A stretch of DNA of 64,000 bases. Origin: Salarchaeum japonicum_A. GTDB lineage: Archaea > Halobacteriota > Halobacteria > Halobacteriales > Halobacteriaceae. Below are positions 32,980-40,985 of the stretch, piece after piece. The notes under the pieces are model-generated. The model did no database searches. It was not told where the DNA came from and saw nothing but the letters and a program-made list of their open reading frames with translations. The stretch is from positions 62,001 to 126,000 of the forward strand of contig NZ_JBNAMV010000001.1 of assembly GCF_049705945.1 (NCBI RefSeq), in the 5' to 3' direction. The number at the start of each line of letters is the position of its first letter. Position 1 is the first letter of the stretch. A program made the position numbers and the translations under genes.

Positions 32980-33975
32980 ATGGCGATTCTCGGAATGAGT
33001 CTCGCGATGGTCGCGGTGTTCGTCGGGTTCGGCCTGCTCATCGGCACCCTCTTCGGGTTCTTCGGCATGGGCGGGTCGTTCCTCGTCACGCCCGCACTGC
33101 TCGTGATGGGGTATTCCTCGACGGTCGCCGTCGGGAGCGGGCTCGCGTTCGTGTTCGGAACGAGCGTCATCGGCGCGCTCCGGCATCGCGACCACGGTCA
33201 GGTCGACTACAAGCTCGCGGCCATCATGACCGCCGCCATGACCATCGGCATCGAAGCGGGGAAGAGCGTCGTGTTCTTCCTCGAGGCGACGGGACGCGCT
33301 GACCTCATCATTAACGTCGCGTACGTCGGTCTGCTCGCGACGGTGGGCGCGTTCACGCTCCGCGACGCGCGCTCAACTTCGACCGGCGACGACGGGCACG
33401 ACCTCGCGGACCGCGTGCAGTCCATCCACATCCCGCCGATGGTGACGTTCCGGGGCGGCGTTCGCGTTTCGGGTGCCATCGTTTTCGCGGTCGGACTCGT
33501 CATCGGCGTCCTCTCCGGGTTCCTCGGTGTTGGCGGCGGGTTCCTCCTGATGCCCGCGATGATGTACGGACTCGGGATTCCCGCAGCTATCGCCGTCGGG
33601 ACCGACATCCTCCAGATCACGATATCGGGAGCGTTCGGCGCGTTCACGTACGCGCAGTCCGGGTCGGTCGCACTGCCCGTAGTCGCGTTCCTCCTTCTCG
33701 GGAGCGCGCTCGGCGCGCGCGTCGGCGCCGGCGCGACGAACCTCGTAGACGAGGACGACATCAAGGGGTACTTCGCCGCGATGTTGCTCGCCGGCAGCCT
33801 CGCCGTCGCGTCGAACAAGCTCGGGTCGGTCTACGGCATCGAACTGCTCAACACGATGAGTACCGCGCTTATCTTCGGGTCCGCGCTGCTCGTCAGCGCT
33901 GCCGTCGTCCTCGCTGCTGTCTGTCAACTGCGGGACGACGGGCACGGGACGTGGTGTCGGCTCGTCGGTTCGTAA
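32980..33975 (+). CDS. TauE/SafE-family permease (sulfite/organosulfonate exporter)
   Basis: The 331 residues contain two inverted copies of the family motif: GFFGMGGSFLVTPALLVMGY with VGSGLAFVFGTSVIGALRHR, and GFLGVGGGFLLMPAMMYGLG with VGTDILQITISGAFGAF. Each opens a four-helix bundle. A polar loop (about 125-155) joins the halves. In this operon its plausible cargo is sulfite made by persulfide dioxygenase, an inference from context. The preceding microprotein is spaced by 2 nt. Confidence 0.9.
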   Translation: MAILGMSLAMVAVFVGFGLLIGTLFGFFGMGGSFLVTPALLVMGYSSTVAVGSGLAFVFGTSVIGALRHRDHGQVDYKLAAIMTAAMTIGIEAGKSVVFFLEATGRADLIINVAYVGLLATVGAFTLRDARSTSTGDDGHDLADRVQSIHIPPMVTFRGGVRVSGAIVFAVGLVIGVLSGFLGVGGGFLLMPAMMYGLGIPAAIAVGTDILQITISGAFGAFTYAQSGSVALPVVAFLLLGSALGARVGAGATNLVDEDDIKGYFAAMLLAGSLAVASNKLGSVYGIELLNTMSTALIFGSALLVSAAVVLAAVCQLRDDGHGTWCRLVGS

Positions 33976-34000
33976 GCCCCGCGACGACACCACGAGCGCA

Positions 34001-34016
34001 CAGTATTGTACCGACT
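34001..34016. promoter_or_regulatory. Operator copy E upstream of the HTH regulator
   Basis: CAGTATTGTACCGACT keeps the left half AGTATTGTA exactly, with a weaker right half. It lies 44-59 nt upstream of the regulator's ATG, consistent with autoregulation. Confidence 0.5.
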
Positions 34017-34059
34017 AAACAAACACTTTTGAGGCTGTGTCACCTAGAATTCTGTATCA

Positions 34060-34464
34060 ATGGCTGACTCCATGAGTGAGATGCTCCGGCGGGACATGCA
34101 GTGCGAGGGCCTGCTCGAGTGTTTCCACGACCTCAAGGCGATCGACCGAGACATCTTCCAGTTACTCCAGGAGACGAAGGAACCGCTGACCGTCGACGAA
34201 ATCGCGGACCAAGTCGACCGTGAACGCTCGACCGCGTATCGAGCCGTCCAGCGCCTGCTTCAGGCCGGGTTCATCCAGAAAGAACAGGTGAACTACGAAC
34301 AGGGTGGCTACTACCACGTCTACGAGTCCCGGAGCGCGGAGGAGATAACCAACGAGATGCAGCGCCTGCTCAACGACTGGTACGCGAAGATGGGGCAGCT
34401 CATCGGCGAGTTCGAGGAGAAGTACGGCGACGAACCTCGACCCGCCACGCCCGCCGAGAGCTAG
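34060..34464 (+). CDS. TrmB/ArsR-like HTH regulator with N-terminal Cys pair (candidate sulfur sensor)
   Basis: The 134 residues open with MADSMSEMLRRDMQCEGLLE and a second Cys at residue 21 (C15 and C21, spacing five). A winged helix follows: DRDIFQLLQETKEPLTVDEI, then ADQVDRERSTAYRAVQRLLQ as recognition helix and the wing KEQVNYEQGGYYHVYE. The C-terminal helix (SAEEITNEMQRLLNDWYAKM) should dimerise. It is the only regulator inside the sulfur cluster, and operator-like sites flank most cluster promoters. A Cys pair in a wHTH repressor is how BigR, SqrR and CstR sense persulfides, but this is a different fold family. Sensing is therefore inference. Confidence 0.82.
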   Translation: MADSMSEMLRRDMQCEGLLECFHDLKAIDRDIFQLLQETKEPLTVDEIADQVDRERSTAYRAVQRLLQAGFIQKEQVNYEQGGYYHVYESRSAEEITNEMQRLLNDWYAKMGQLIGEFEEKYGDEPRPATPAES

Positions 34465-34482
34465 ACCGGCTCCGCGAGCGTC

Positions 34483-34857
34483 TCACTTCCGGGACACGAT
34501 ATTTTGCAGGAACGCGACAATCCGGTAGGGGACCGTGTTCTGTTCGTACTGTCGCCAGCCGGTGTAGCCGCCGGTGAGTGTTGTCGCCGTATAGCCGGCT
34601 TCGTCGAGGTAGTCGGTGGCGTTCCGTGCGACGATTCCGGCCTTGCACACAGTCACGATTTCCGTGTCGTCGGGGAGCGCTGACAGATGGGGGTCGAGCG
34701 CGTCGACGTTTCCGCCTCGCAGTTCGTGGTACACCGGCGCGTTGGCGCTCTCGGGAATGTGACTCTCCAGGTAGTCCTGTTCGGGGCGGATGTCGAGGAC
34801 GAACACGTCGCCGTCCGCCCGCCGTTCGTCGAGCCGCGCGGGGCCGATGCTACTCAT
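34483..34857 (-). CDS. Single-domain rhodanese
   Basis: ATG 34857 is preferred (the upstream GTG at 34866 adds three residues). The fold reads DVFVLDIRPEQDYLESHIPE, then the catalytic loop VTVCKAGIVARNATDYL with nucleophilic Cys and GGYTGWRQYE. It transfers sulfane sulfur from thiosulfate or persulfides to thiol acceptors. A polar C-terminal tail follows. It overlaps the preceding methyltransferase gene by 8 nt, so it is the second gene of a minus-strand pair, convergent with the regulator. Confidence 0.88.
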   Translation of the reverse strand: MSSIGPARLDERRADGDVFVLDIRPEQDYLESHIPESANAPVYHELRGGNVDALDPHLSALPDDTEIVTVCKAGIVARNATDYLDEAGYTATTLTGGYTGWRQYEQNTVPYRIVAFLQNIVSRK

Positions 34858-35413
34858 CCGCGACACCCACGACGAGGAACGTCTCCGGTCGCAACGCCCG
34901 GAAGCCGATATTGAAGCCGGCGTCGCGGAGCGCGGTCGTCACGCTGTCGACGTCGAAGCGCTCATCTAACGGCGGTCCGTCCTCGCCAGTTCCGTCGGCC
35001 GACCAGTCGGCGATGACGAGTCGGCTGCCGGGCGCGAGGACGCGCGCGAGTTCCGAGAGCGCTTGGTCGGTCGCGAACTCGTGGTACGTCATCGTCGACA
35101 CCGCCGCGTTCAGGTGGTTCTGGTCGAACGGGAGGTCGGCAATGTCTGCGGTCACGAGCGCGGTGTTCTCCGGGACGCCCTTCTCGCGATAGAACTCGTG
35201 CATCGAGTCCTGTACGTCGACGACGTACACGTGTTTGACATGGGACGCGACGAGGTCCGTGTAAAAGCCGGTGCCGCTTCCGAGGTCGGCGACCGTCTCG
35301 TCTCCACTGGGGTCGAGCGCCCAGAGTAGTTCTTCCCGAGAGACGTATTGGTATCGTGCGGCTGCGTCCTCGAGCTTTGCAGCCCGTGACGCGTCGAACG
35401 TGTGGTGTCCCAT
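34850..35413 (-). CDS. SAM-dependent methyltransferase (class I)
   Basis: ATG 35413 (MGHHTFDASRAAKLEDAAAR) is supported by a TATTTATTTC box 25-34 nt upstream and by family resemblance. The longer frame adds 47 unlikely residues. Motif I is VADLGSGTGFYTDL, the acidic end of strand 2 is VYVVDVQDSM, and motif IV-like residues are VSTMTYHEF. With rhodanese next, the substrate might be a thiol or sulfide, but the sequence does not show it. No operator copy is evident in this promoter. Confidence 0.88.
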   Translation of the reverse strand: MGHHTFDASRAAKLEDAAARYQYVSREELLWALDPSGDETVADLGSGTGFYTDLVASHVKHVYVVDVQDSMHEFYREKGVPENTALVTADIADLPFDQNHLNAAVSTMTYHEFATDQALSELARVLAPGSRLVIADWSADGTGEDGPPLDERFDVDSVTTALRDAGFNIGFRALRPETFLVVGVADE

Positions 35414-35569
35414 ATCCCGTAGTTGTGGGAGAACTGTGAAATAAATAGTGGTCGGGGAAGACGGCCGGTATCGAGTTTTTCTGAACGGTTCCAGGCCCAG
35501 TGGAGGCTTTTTTCGTATAGTATCCGTTTCCGCAATTCGCCGAGTCCAACACATTTACACCGAACCCGC

Positions 35570-35589
35570 CTATAGTATTGATTGTAATG
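35570..35589. promoter_or_regulatory. Operator copy F overlapping the second rhodanese-MBL start
   Basis: CTATAGTATTGATTGTAATG contains TATAGTATTG and runs into the ATG at 35587. The ACATTTACA TATA candidate is at 35551-35559. A bound repressor here would block a leaderless transcript. Confidence 0.55.
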
Positions 35590-36708
35590 AGCAATACTAC
35601 TCTGGACCCGTCCGAGGTCGCACGACGCATCACCGAAGACGACGCCGAGGACTTGTTCGTCCTCGATATCCGCAACGAAGACGCCTACGAGGAATGGCAG
35701 ATATCTGAGAGTGCCAACCTCCCGATATACGACGACCTACTCGACTACGACTACTCGACACTCGAAACCCACCTCGACGACCTCCCCGAAGACGAAGAAA
35801 TCGCCGTCGTCTGCATCGGCGGACTCACCTCCGCCCGCGCCGCCGAATTCCTCCGCGAACACGGCTTCAACGCGGCGTCCGTCGAGAACGGCATGAATGG
35901 GTGGGGCCGCGTCCACCGCGAGTACGACGGCACCACGGACGGCGTTATACAAGTTGTCCGTCCCGGCACAGGCTGTGTCTCCTATCTCGTCCACGACAAC
36001 GGGGAGGCCATCGTTGTCGACCCAACACAGTACATCGACCAGTACCTCGATATCGCCGACGCACACGGCCTCTCCATCGTCGGCGTGGCGGACACACACG
36101 CCCACGCAGACCACGTCTCTGGCGCGCGTCGCCTCGCCGGCGAACTCGATATCCCGTATTACCTCCACGAATCCGACGCGGGCGAGCTCGACGATATCAC
36201 CAAAATCGCCGACGGGGACACAGTTTCCGTCGGCGACCGCGGCCTCGACGTGCTGTACACGCCCGGTCACACGCCAGGTAGCGCGTCTTTCCAGTTCGGC
36301 TCCGCCCTCCTCTCCGGAGACACTTTGTTCCTCCGCAGCGTCGGCCGCCCTGATCTCGAGGACAGTTCCGAGAACGCGATTCGGGACGCCGCGTCCCGGT
36401 TGTTCGACAGCCTCGACCGGCTCACCGATCTCGACGACGACACTGTCGTCCTGCCCGGGCACTTCAGCGATGAGGGCGTTCGCCCCGTCGCAACCGAACT
36501 CGACGACCTCACCGCGGAAGCCAACAACGAACTCCTGAGCTACGTCGCGGACAGCGACGAGACGGCGTTTGTCGAAACTATCGTCGAAAGCCTCTCCGAC
36601 GAGCCTGCGAACTACAACGAGATAAAACAGATCAACTGGGGGAAAACCCAGCCCGGAGGAGATGTCGAATCCCTCGAACTCGGCCCGAACAACTGCGCGG
36701 CTAACTAA
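35587..36708 (+). CDS. Second rhodanese-metallo-beta-lactamase fusion
   Basis: ATG 35587 (MSNTTLDPSEVARRITED). The N-terminal rhodanese (1-110) has FVLDIRNEDAYEEWQISESA and the Cys loop VVCIGGLTSARAAEFL. The MBL part (about 125-373) has THAHADHVSGARRLAGE, LYTPGHTPGSASF, LLSGDTLFLRSVGRPDLED and LPGHFSDEG. It keeps all metal ligands. It shares layout and the final EPANYxEI...LGPNNCAA tail with the 30613 gene but differs throughout, so it is an old paralogue. The end motif LELGPNNCAA is conserved in both. It is followed at 39 nt by an MFS permease gene. Confidence 0.9.
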   Translation: MSNTTLDPSEVARRITEDDAEDLFVLDIRNEDAYEEWQISESANLPIYDDLLDYDYSTLETHLDDLPEDEEIAVVCIGGLTSARAAEFLREHGFNAASVENGMNGWGRVHREYDGTTDGVIQVVRPGTGCVSYLVHDNGEAIVVDPTQYIDQYLDIADAHGLSIVGVADTHAHADHVSGARRLAGELDIPYYLHESDAGELDDITKIADGDTVSVGDRGLDVLYTPGHTPGSASFQFGSALLSGDTLFLRSVGRPDLEDSSENAIRDAASRLFDSLDRLTDLDDDTVVLPGHFSDEGVRPVATELDDLTAEANNELLSYVADSDETAFVETIVESLSDEPANYNEIKQINWGKTQPGGDVESLELGPNNCAAN

Positions 36709-36747
36709 CGCGAACGTGCGCTCAAACAACCGAACCGCCGCGTATCG

Positions 36748-38007
36748 ATGAGTACGGACCTCGCCGATAAACAAGGCATCCGTGAACACGTCGGGCAGTT
36801 CTCACTTCACGTTCTGCTGGTGTTCGCAACCGGATTGACAATCGGGTCCGAGCGGGCAGTCGTCCCGGTGCTGGGACGCGACGTGTTCGGCGTCGAGTCG
36901 CTGCTTGTAATCGGGTCGTTCGTCGTTTCGTTCGGGTTCGTCAAGGGCCTCCTGAACCTCTACGCTGGGAAGTGGGGCGGCGAGTACGGCCGCAAGCCAG
37001 TGCTCGTCCTCGGCTGGGCAACCGCACTCCCACTTCCACTCATTCTCGTCTACGCGCCGAACTGGACGTGGATAACCGCTGGGAACGTACTCCTGGGCGT
37101 CAATCAGGCGTTGACGTGGAGCATGGCCATCAACGCCAAAATCGACATCGCAGGCCCCACGCAGCGCGGACTTGCGGTCGGCATCGACGAGGCATTCGGC
37201 TACACCGGCGTCGCTGTCGGTGCCTGGGTCACTGGCGTCATCGCCGCTCGGACGAGCCTTCGCCCCGAGCCGTTCTTCTTCCTCGCTGTCGTCGTCGTGC
37301 TCGCGCTTTTCGTCTCGATTTTCCTTATCAAGGAAACCGTCCACCTCGCGGAGTTGGAGGTCCGAGGCGACAACCACTACGATGCGAACCTGCCCTTCAT
37401 TGAGGTTCTGAAACGTGCGACCTATGGCGACAGGACGCTGTTCGCCGCGGCGCAAGCGGGCCACGTCGAGAAGTTCGTTGATACGCTGTTCTGGCTCGCG
37501 GTTCCGCTGTACCTCACGAATCAGGGTCTCGGCATCGCAGCGGTCGGGTTCGTTGTCGCCGTTCACAGCGCGATGTACTTCCTCCAGATTGCGACCGGTG
37601 GACTCGCCGACCGCATCGGCCGTCGGCCGCCGATCCTCGCCGGGATGTTCCTCGCCGGCGCGGGCGTCCTCGGGATGGTACTCGTTGAGGGGTACCTCGC
37701 GTGGGTCGTGCTCGCCGGCGTGTCGGGGTTCGGGATGGCGCTTCTCTACCCGAACCTGATGACAGTACCCGGAGACGCCGCGCATCCGACGTGGCGCGCG
37801 ACCGGGATGGGAGTCTATCGAATGTGGCGTGATACTGGCTACGGTGTCGGCGCGATTCTCATCGCACTTGTGATGGAGTTCCTGAACGTCGGCGCCGCGT
37901 TCTACGTAATCGGACTTTTGATGTTCGCCTCGGGCGCACTCGTCTACGTCTGGATGGAGGAGACCCATCCCGAGTTTGGAACGCACGAATCGCCCCCACC
38001 AGAGTGA
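36748..38007 (+). CDS. MFS-family permease
   Basis: The 419 residues form about 12 helices. The MFS loop 2-3 motif reads NLYAGKWGGEYGRKPVLVLG, and the counterpart after helix 8 is GGLADRIGRRPPILAG. There is a central cytoplasmic segment (about 190-225, ELEVRGDNHYDANLPFIEVL). Substrate unknown. Its position behind the rhodanese-MBL gene, on the same strand and without an intervening operator, suggests a sulfur compound or a cation linked to sulfur oxidation, but this is context only. Confidence 0.87.
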   Translation: MSTDLADKQGIREHVGQFSLHVLLVFATGLTIGSERAVVPVLGRDVFGVESLLVIGSFVVSFGFVKGLLNLYAGKWGGEYGRKPVLVLGWATALPLPLILVYAPNWTWITAGNVLLGVNQALTWSMAINAKIDIAGPTQRGLAVGIDEAFGYTGVAVGAWVTGVIAARTSLRPEPFFFLAVVVVLALFVSIFLIKETVHLAELEVRGDNHYDANLPFIEVLKRATYGDRTLFAAAQAGHVEKFVDTLFWLAVPLYLTNQGLGIAAVGFVVAVHSAMYFLQIATGGLADRIGRRPPILAGMFLAGAGVLGMVLVEGYLAWVVLAGVSGFGMALLYPNLMTVPGDAAHPTWRATGMGVYRMWRDTGYGVGAILIALVMEFLNVGAAFYVIGLLMFASGALVYVWMEETHPEFGTHESPPPE

Positions 38008-38058
38008 CGGTATGTACCGTCGCTCGTTCCTTCCGCTGTTTGAGGGCTCGCGACAAGT

Positions 38059-38075
38059 AGTATTGTATATTTTAG
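38059..38075. promoter_or_regulatory. Operator copy G upstream of the first thioredoxin
   Basis: AGTATTGTATATTTTAG keeps AGTATTG-TA with an AT-rich right half. It sits just upstream of an ACTATTTACG TATA candidate (38081-38090) and 38-54 nt before the ATG at 38113. Confidence 0.55.
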
Positions 38076-38112
38076 GCAAGACTATTTACGTCGTGCGTAC
38101 GTATCCTCTGTT

Positions 38113-38451
38113 ATGGCAACGCAGATAGCGGAGACGAACCGGGCGGTTTCGCTCGGTGAGAACGACCTAACAACCGTCATCAACGACACCGGCATCACGC
38201 TCGTCGAGTTCTATACCGAGTGGTGTGGCACCTGCCAGCGTCTAAAACCGATTCTGGACGCGCTCACCGAGGACACGGACGCGACGGTCATGACGGTCGA
38301 CATTGAGTCGCACCTCGAAACCGCCATCGAGTTCGGTGCACAGAGCACGCCGACGTTCGTCCTGTTTGCGGACGGACAGCCCGTAAAACAGCTTCGTGGC
38401 GGCCAAACTGAACAGACACTTCGCGACCTCATCGCCCAGTACAGCGACTGA
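38113..38451 (+). CDS. Thioredoxin-family protein with CGTC active site
   Basis: The 112 residues have a thioredoxin fold: VEFYTEWCGTCQRLKPILDA (active site WCGTC), DIESHLETAIEFGAQSTPTF with the cis-Pro, and VLFADGQPVKQLRGGQTEQ. The CGTC variant differs from the CGPC of the next thioredoxin, so a specialised partner is likely. It has its own operator-bearing promoter, separate from the second thioredoxin 136 bp downstream. Confidence 0.92.
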   Translation: MATQIAETNRAVSLGENDLTTVINDTGITLVEFYTEWCGTCQRLKPILDALTEDTDATVMTVDIESHLETAIEFGAQSTPTFVLFADGQPVKQLRGGQTEQTLRDLIAQYSD

Positions 38452-38520
38452 TTCTTGGGGTCGAGCTGTACCCCGGTGTTTGCGCATATTATACCTCGCT
38501 GGTGCCGCAATTCCCCACGC

Positions 38521-38549
38521 AGTACAATTGTATAGTATTGTATTTATAG
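38521..38549. promoter_or_regulatory. Operator copy H, overlapping double site upstream of the second thioredoxin
   Basis: Two overlapping matches are present: ACAATTGTATAGTATT and AGTATTGTATTTATAG. ACAATTGT is itself a perfect palindrome. The site lies 39-67 nt upstream of the ATG at 38588 and abuts a TATTTATAG TATA candidate. Confidence 0.65.
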
Positions 38550-38587
38550 AGCAAGACTTAATCGGCGCCAACGCGTAGACCCAAGTG

Positions 38588-38947
38588 ATGGCAACTGATA
38601 CCGCAACCGACGCGCACGCCACACCAAGCGACGAACCGCTCCACATCGATGGAGCAGCCGCACTCGATACCCTCGTCAGCCGAGACGACATCGTCCTGAC
38701 TGACTTCTACGCGGACTGGTGTGGCCCCTGCCAGATGCTCGAACCGATCGTCGAAACCATCGCCGCCGACACAAATGCGACGGTAGCAAAGGTCGACGTC
38801 GACGCGAACCAACCGCTCGCCGCCGAATACGGTGTCCGCGGCGTCCCAACGCTCGTCCTGTTCGCCGACGGCGAGCAGGTCGAGGAACTCGTCGGCCTAC
38901 AAAGCGAAGAACAACTTCGAACGCTCGTCGACTCGTACACGAACTGA
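38588..38947 (+). CDS. trxA: Thioredoxin (CGPC)
   Basis: ATG 38588 (119 residues). After a short acidic N-terminal extension, the fold shows VLTDFYADWCGPCQMLEPIV with the classical WCGPC, VDVDANQPLAAEYGVRGVPT with the cis-Pro, and FADGEQVEELVGLQSEEQ. Its stop TGA immediately precedes the thioredoxin reductase ATG, so the pair is made together. In a persulfide pathway, thioredoxin reduces persulfidated rhodaneses and oxidised carriers. Confidence 0.94.
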   Translation: MATDTATDAHATPSDEPLHIDGAAALDTLVSRDDIVLTDFYADWCGPCQMLEPIVETIAADTNATVAKVDVDANQPLAAEYGVRGVPTLVLFADGEQVEELVGLQSEEQLRTLVDSYTN

Positions 38948-39973
38948 ATGAGCACGGACGTACACGACCTCGTCATCGCTGGATCGGGAATCGCCGGCCT
39001 CTCGGCGGCGGTCTACGCGGCTCGTGCCGATCTCAACCCGCTGGTGCTCGAGGGCGACGAACCGGGCGGCCAGCTCACCCTCACCACCGACGTGGAGAAC
39101 TACCTCGGGTTTCCTGACGGCGTCGGCGGCATGGACCTCATCCAGCGCGGCAAGGAGCAGGCCGAGCAGTTCGGCGCCCGGTTCCGGCACGGCCGAATCG
39201 ACAACGCCGCGCTGGACGACCAGCCCCTCGAACTGTCGCTGTCGACCAACGAGACGATTCGTACGCGTACCCTCGTCGTCGCAACTGGCGCGAGCGCGCG
39301 GTGGGTCGGCGCAGAGAACGAGGACGAACTGATGGGGTACGGGCTCTCGACGTGTGCGACCTGTGACGGCGCATTCCACCGCGGTGACGACGTCCTCGTC
39401 ATCGGCGGTGGCGACAGCGCGATGGAAGAAGCGCTCTTCCTCACGAAGTTCGCGGACTCCGTGACGGTTGTCCACCGCCGCGACGACCTGCGCGCGTCCG
39501 AAATCATGGCGGACCGCGCCCGCGACCACGACGACATCGTGTTCCAGTGGAACACGGAACTCGAAGCTATCCATGGTTCCCCAGAGGAGGGTGTCACCGG
39601 CGCGACGCTCGTCACCCACCCCGACGGCTACCCCACAGAGAAATCCGAATCCGGCCACGACATCAACCGAGAGACAGTCGACATCGGCGGCGTGTTCTAC
39701 GCCGTCGGCCACACACCGAACACAGGATTCCTCAACGGCACCGGCGTCGAACGAGACGAACGTGGCTACGTATTCACGCAGACGGACGACACCGGTCGAC
39801 CGACGGCCCGGACGACCGTTGCCGGCGTATTCGCCGCTGGCGACGTCGCTGACCCTCGATACAGGCAGGCAATTACGTCTGCTGGAACCGGAAGCATGGC
39901 CGCGCTCGACGCGCAAGACTTCCTCGAAACACTACGCGGGACGGACGAACCGACACCCACGACGAGGGCATAA
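38948..39973 (+). CDS. trxB: Thioredoxin reductase
   Basis: The 341 residues show the FAD-binding VIAGSGIAGLSAAVYAARA, the redox-active CATC in LSTCATCDGAFHRG, and the NAD(P)H Rossmann motif VLVIGGGDSAMEEALFL. The C-terminal FAD motif is AGVFAAGDVADPRYRQAITSA. It directly follows trxA with no gap. The nicotinamide site (VVHRRDDLRASE) carries the HRR residues usually linked to NADPH use. Confidence 0.95.
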   Translation: MSTDVHDLVIAGSGIAGLSAAVYAARADLNPLVLEGDEPGGQLTLTTDVENYLGFPDGVGGMDLIQRGKEQAEQFGARFRHGRIDNAALDDQPLELSLSTNETIRTRTLVVATGASARWVGAENEDELMGYGLSTCATCDGAFHRGDDVLVIGGGDSAMEEALFLTKFADSVTVVHRRDDLRASEIMADRARDHDDIVFQWNTELEAIHGSPEEGVTGATLVTHPDGYPTEKSESGHDINRETVDIGGVFYAVGHTPNTGFLNGTGVERDERGYVFTQTDDTGRPTARTTVAGVFAAGDVADPRYRQAITSAGTGSMAALDAQDFLETLRGTDEPTPTTRA

Positions 39974-39989
39974 GGACTCCCGCCAGTAC

Positions 39990-40208
39990 GTGGACCACGG
40001 GACGGTACTCGCACTCGCCACGAGCACGGCTGTCGCGCTACTCGCGACGCTGCTCGTGATGGAGGGACTGCTCGCGGGACTACAGCGCGTCGCGACCCTC
40101 TCATCGCGGGACCGCGTCGCGTTTCGAATAGTCGGGTACGGCGTGCCCGCCGTTCTCAACACGGTTGTCACGGTCCACAACGTTCGCCGCCTCCTCCAAG
40201 CCCCCTGA
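39990..40208 (+). CDS. Small membrane protein behind trxB
   Basis: A GTG at 39990, 16 nt after the trxB stop, opens 72 codons. There are two hydrophobic helices (TVLALATSTAVALLATLLVM and IVGYGVPAVLNTVVTVHN) around a polar loop (LSSRDRVAFR). The longer frame from 39468 is a shadow of trxB. It probably belongs to the trx operon. Role unknown. Confidence 0.55.
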   Translation: MDHGTVLALATSTAVALLATLLVMEGLLAGLQRVATLSSRDRVAFRIVGYGVPAVLNTVVTVHNVRRLLQAP

Positions 40209-40332
40209 CGTAAATCATGCGTTAATTGACGTTTCCCGCGTCAGTAACGTGGGCAAAGTTCGTTCGGTGTATCGGCGGACGGCGTCGGGCATCGACACGG
40301 TTTTGCCGCGTTCGCGGCGTATCCAGAGTCGA

Positions 40333-40809
40333 ATGAGTGAGACGGTGGAGATCCGGCGTGCGACCGTCGCGGACGTGGACGCGCTGGTCCCGCTGTACCG
40401 CGCGGCCTACCGTACGACCGCCGACCTCGGCTATCCGACGGGCATGACCGACGTGGAGCGCGAGTACGTGCGGTCGTGGTTCGCCGATGACGAACCGTCC
40501 GCGGAGTTCGTCGCCGAACGCGACGACGCGGTCGTCGGCGCGGTTCGCGTACTCGAAACGGAGGAGTATCCGTTCGCCGAACGCCTCGCAGTCGCTCCCG
40601 ACGAACAAGGCGCGGGCATCGGCGCTGCGCTGTTCGAGCGCGCCGAAGCGTACGCCCGCAATCAGGGCTACGACCAGCTCCAACTCGGAACGTACTCGGG
40701 TCACCCGTTCCTCATCGACTTCTACGAATCCCGCGGCTACGAACAGTACACCGTCTGGGAGAACGACGACGCCGACCACGACTACGTCGGCTACCAGAAA
40801 CAACTCTAA
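40333..40809 (+). CDS. GNAT-family N-acetyltransferase
   Basis: ATG 40333 (MSETVEIRRATVADVDALVP) gives 158 residues. The acetyl-CoA motif A reads RLAVAPDEQGAGIGAALFERAEAYA, motif B is FLIDFYESRGYEQY, and the N-terminal strand-helix is typical. The substrate cannot be inferred. It has no evident partner and sits after the sulfur cluster. Confidence 0.9.
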   Translation: MSETVEIRRATVADVDALVPLYRAAYRTTADLGYPTGMTDVEREYVRSWFADDEPSAEFVAERDDAVVGAVRVLETEEYPFAERLAVAPDEQGAGIGAALFERAEAYARNQGYDQLQLGTYSGHPFLIDFYESRGYEQYTVWENDDADHDYVGYQKQL

Positions 40810-40985
40810 TCCAGTCACGGCCGAAGAGTAGAGAGTTTCTACTGGTCGCTTGTGGCGCGTAGGTGGAGTATTACTTACTCGGCGCGTCGGGTGTCCGGAC
40901 AGTATGGAAGCAGACTCGATACCACCAGTCGACCGGGGGCGCGCGGCGGACGCGCGGAACGGTCGACCGGCCGGAACGGCGTCGC

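Noticed and set aside
36802..38079. 425-codon minus-strand open frame opposite the MFS gene
   Set aside because: Antisense shadow with charged, low-complexity composition.
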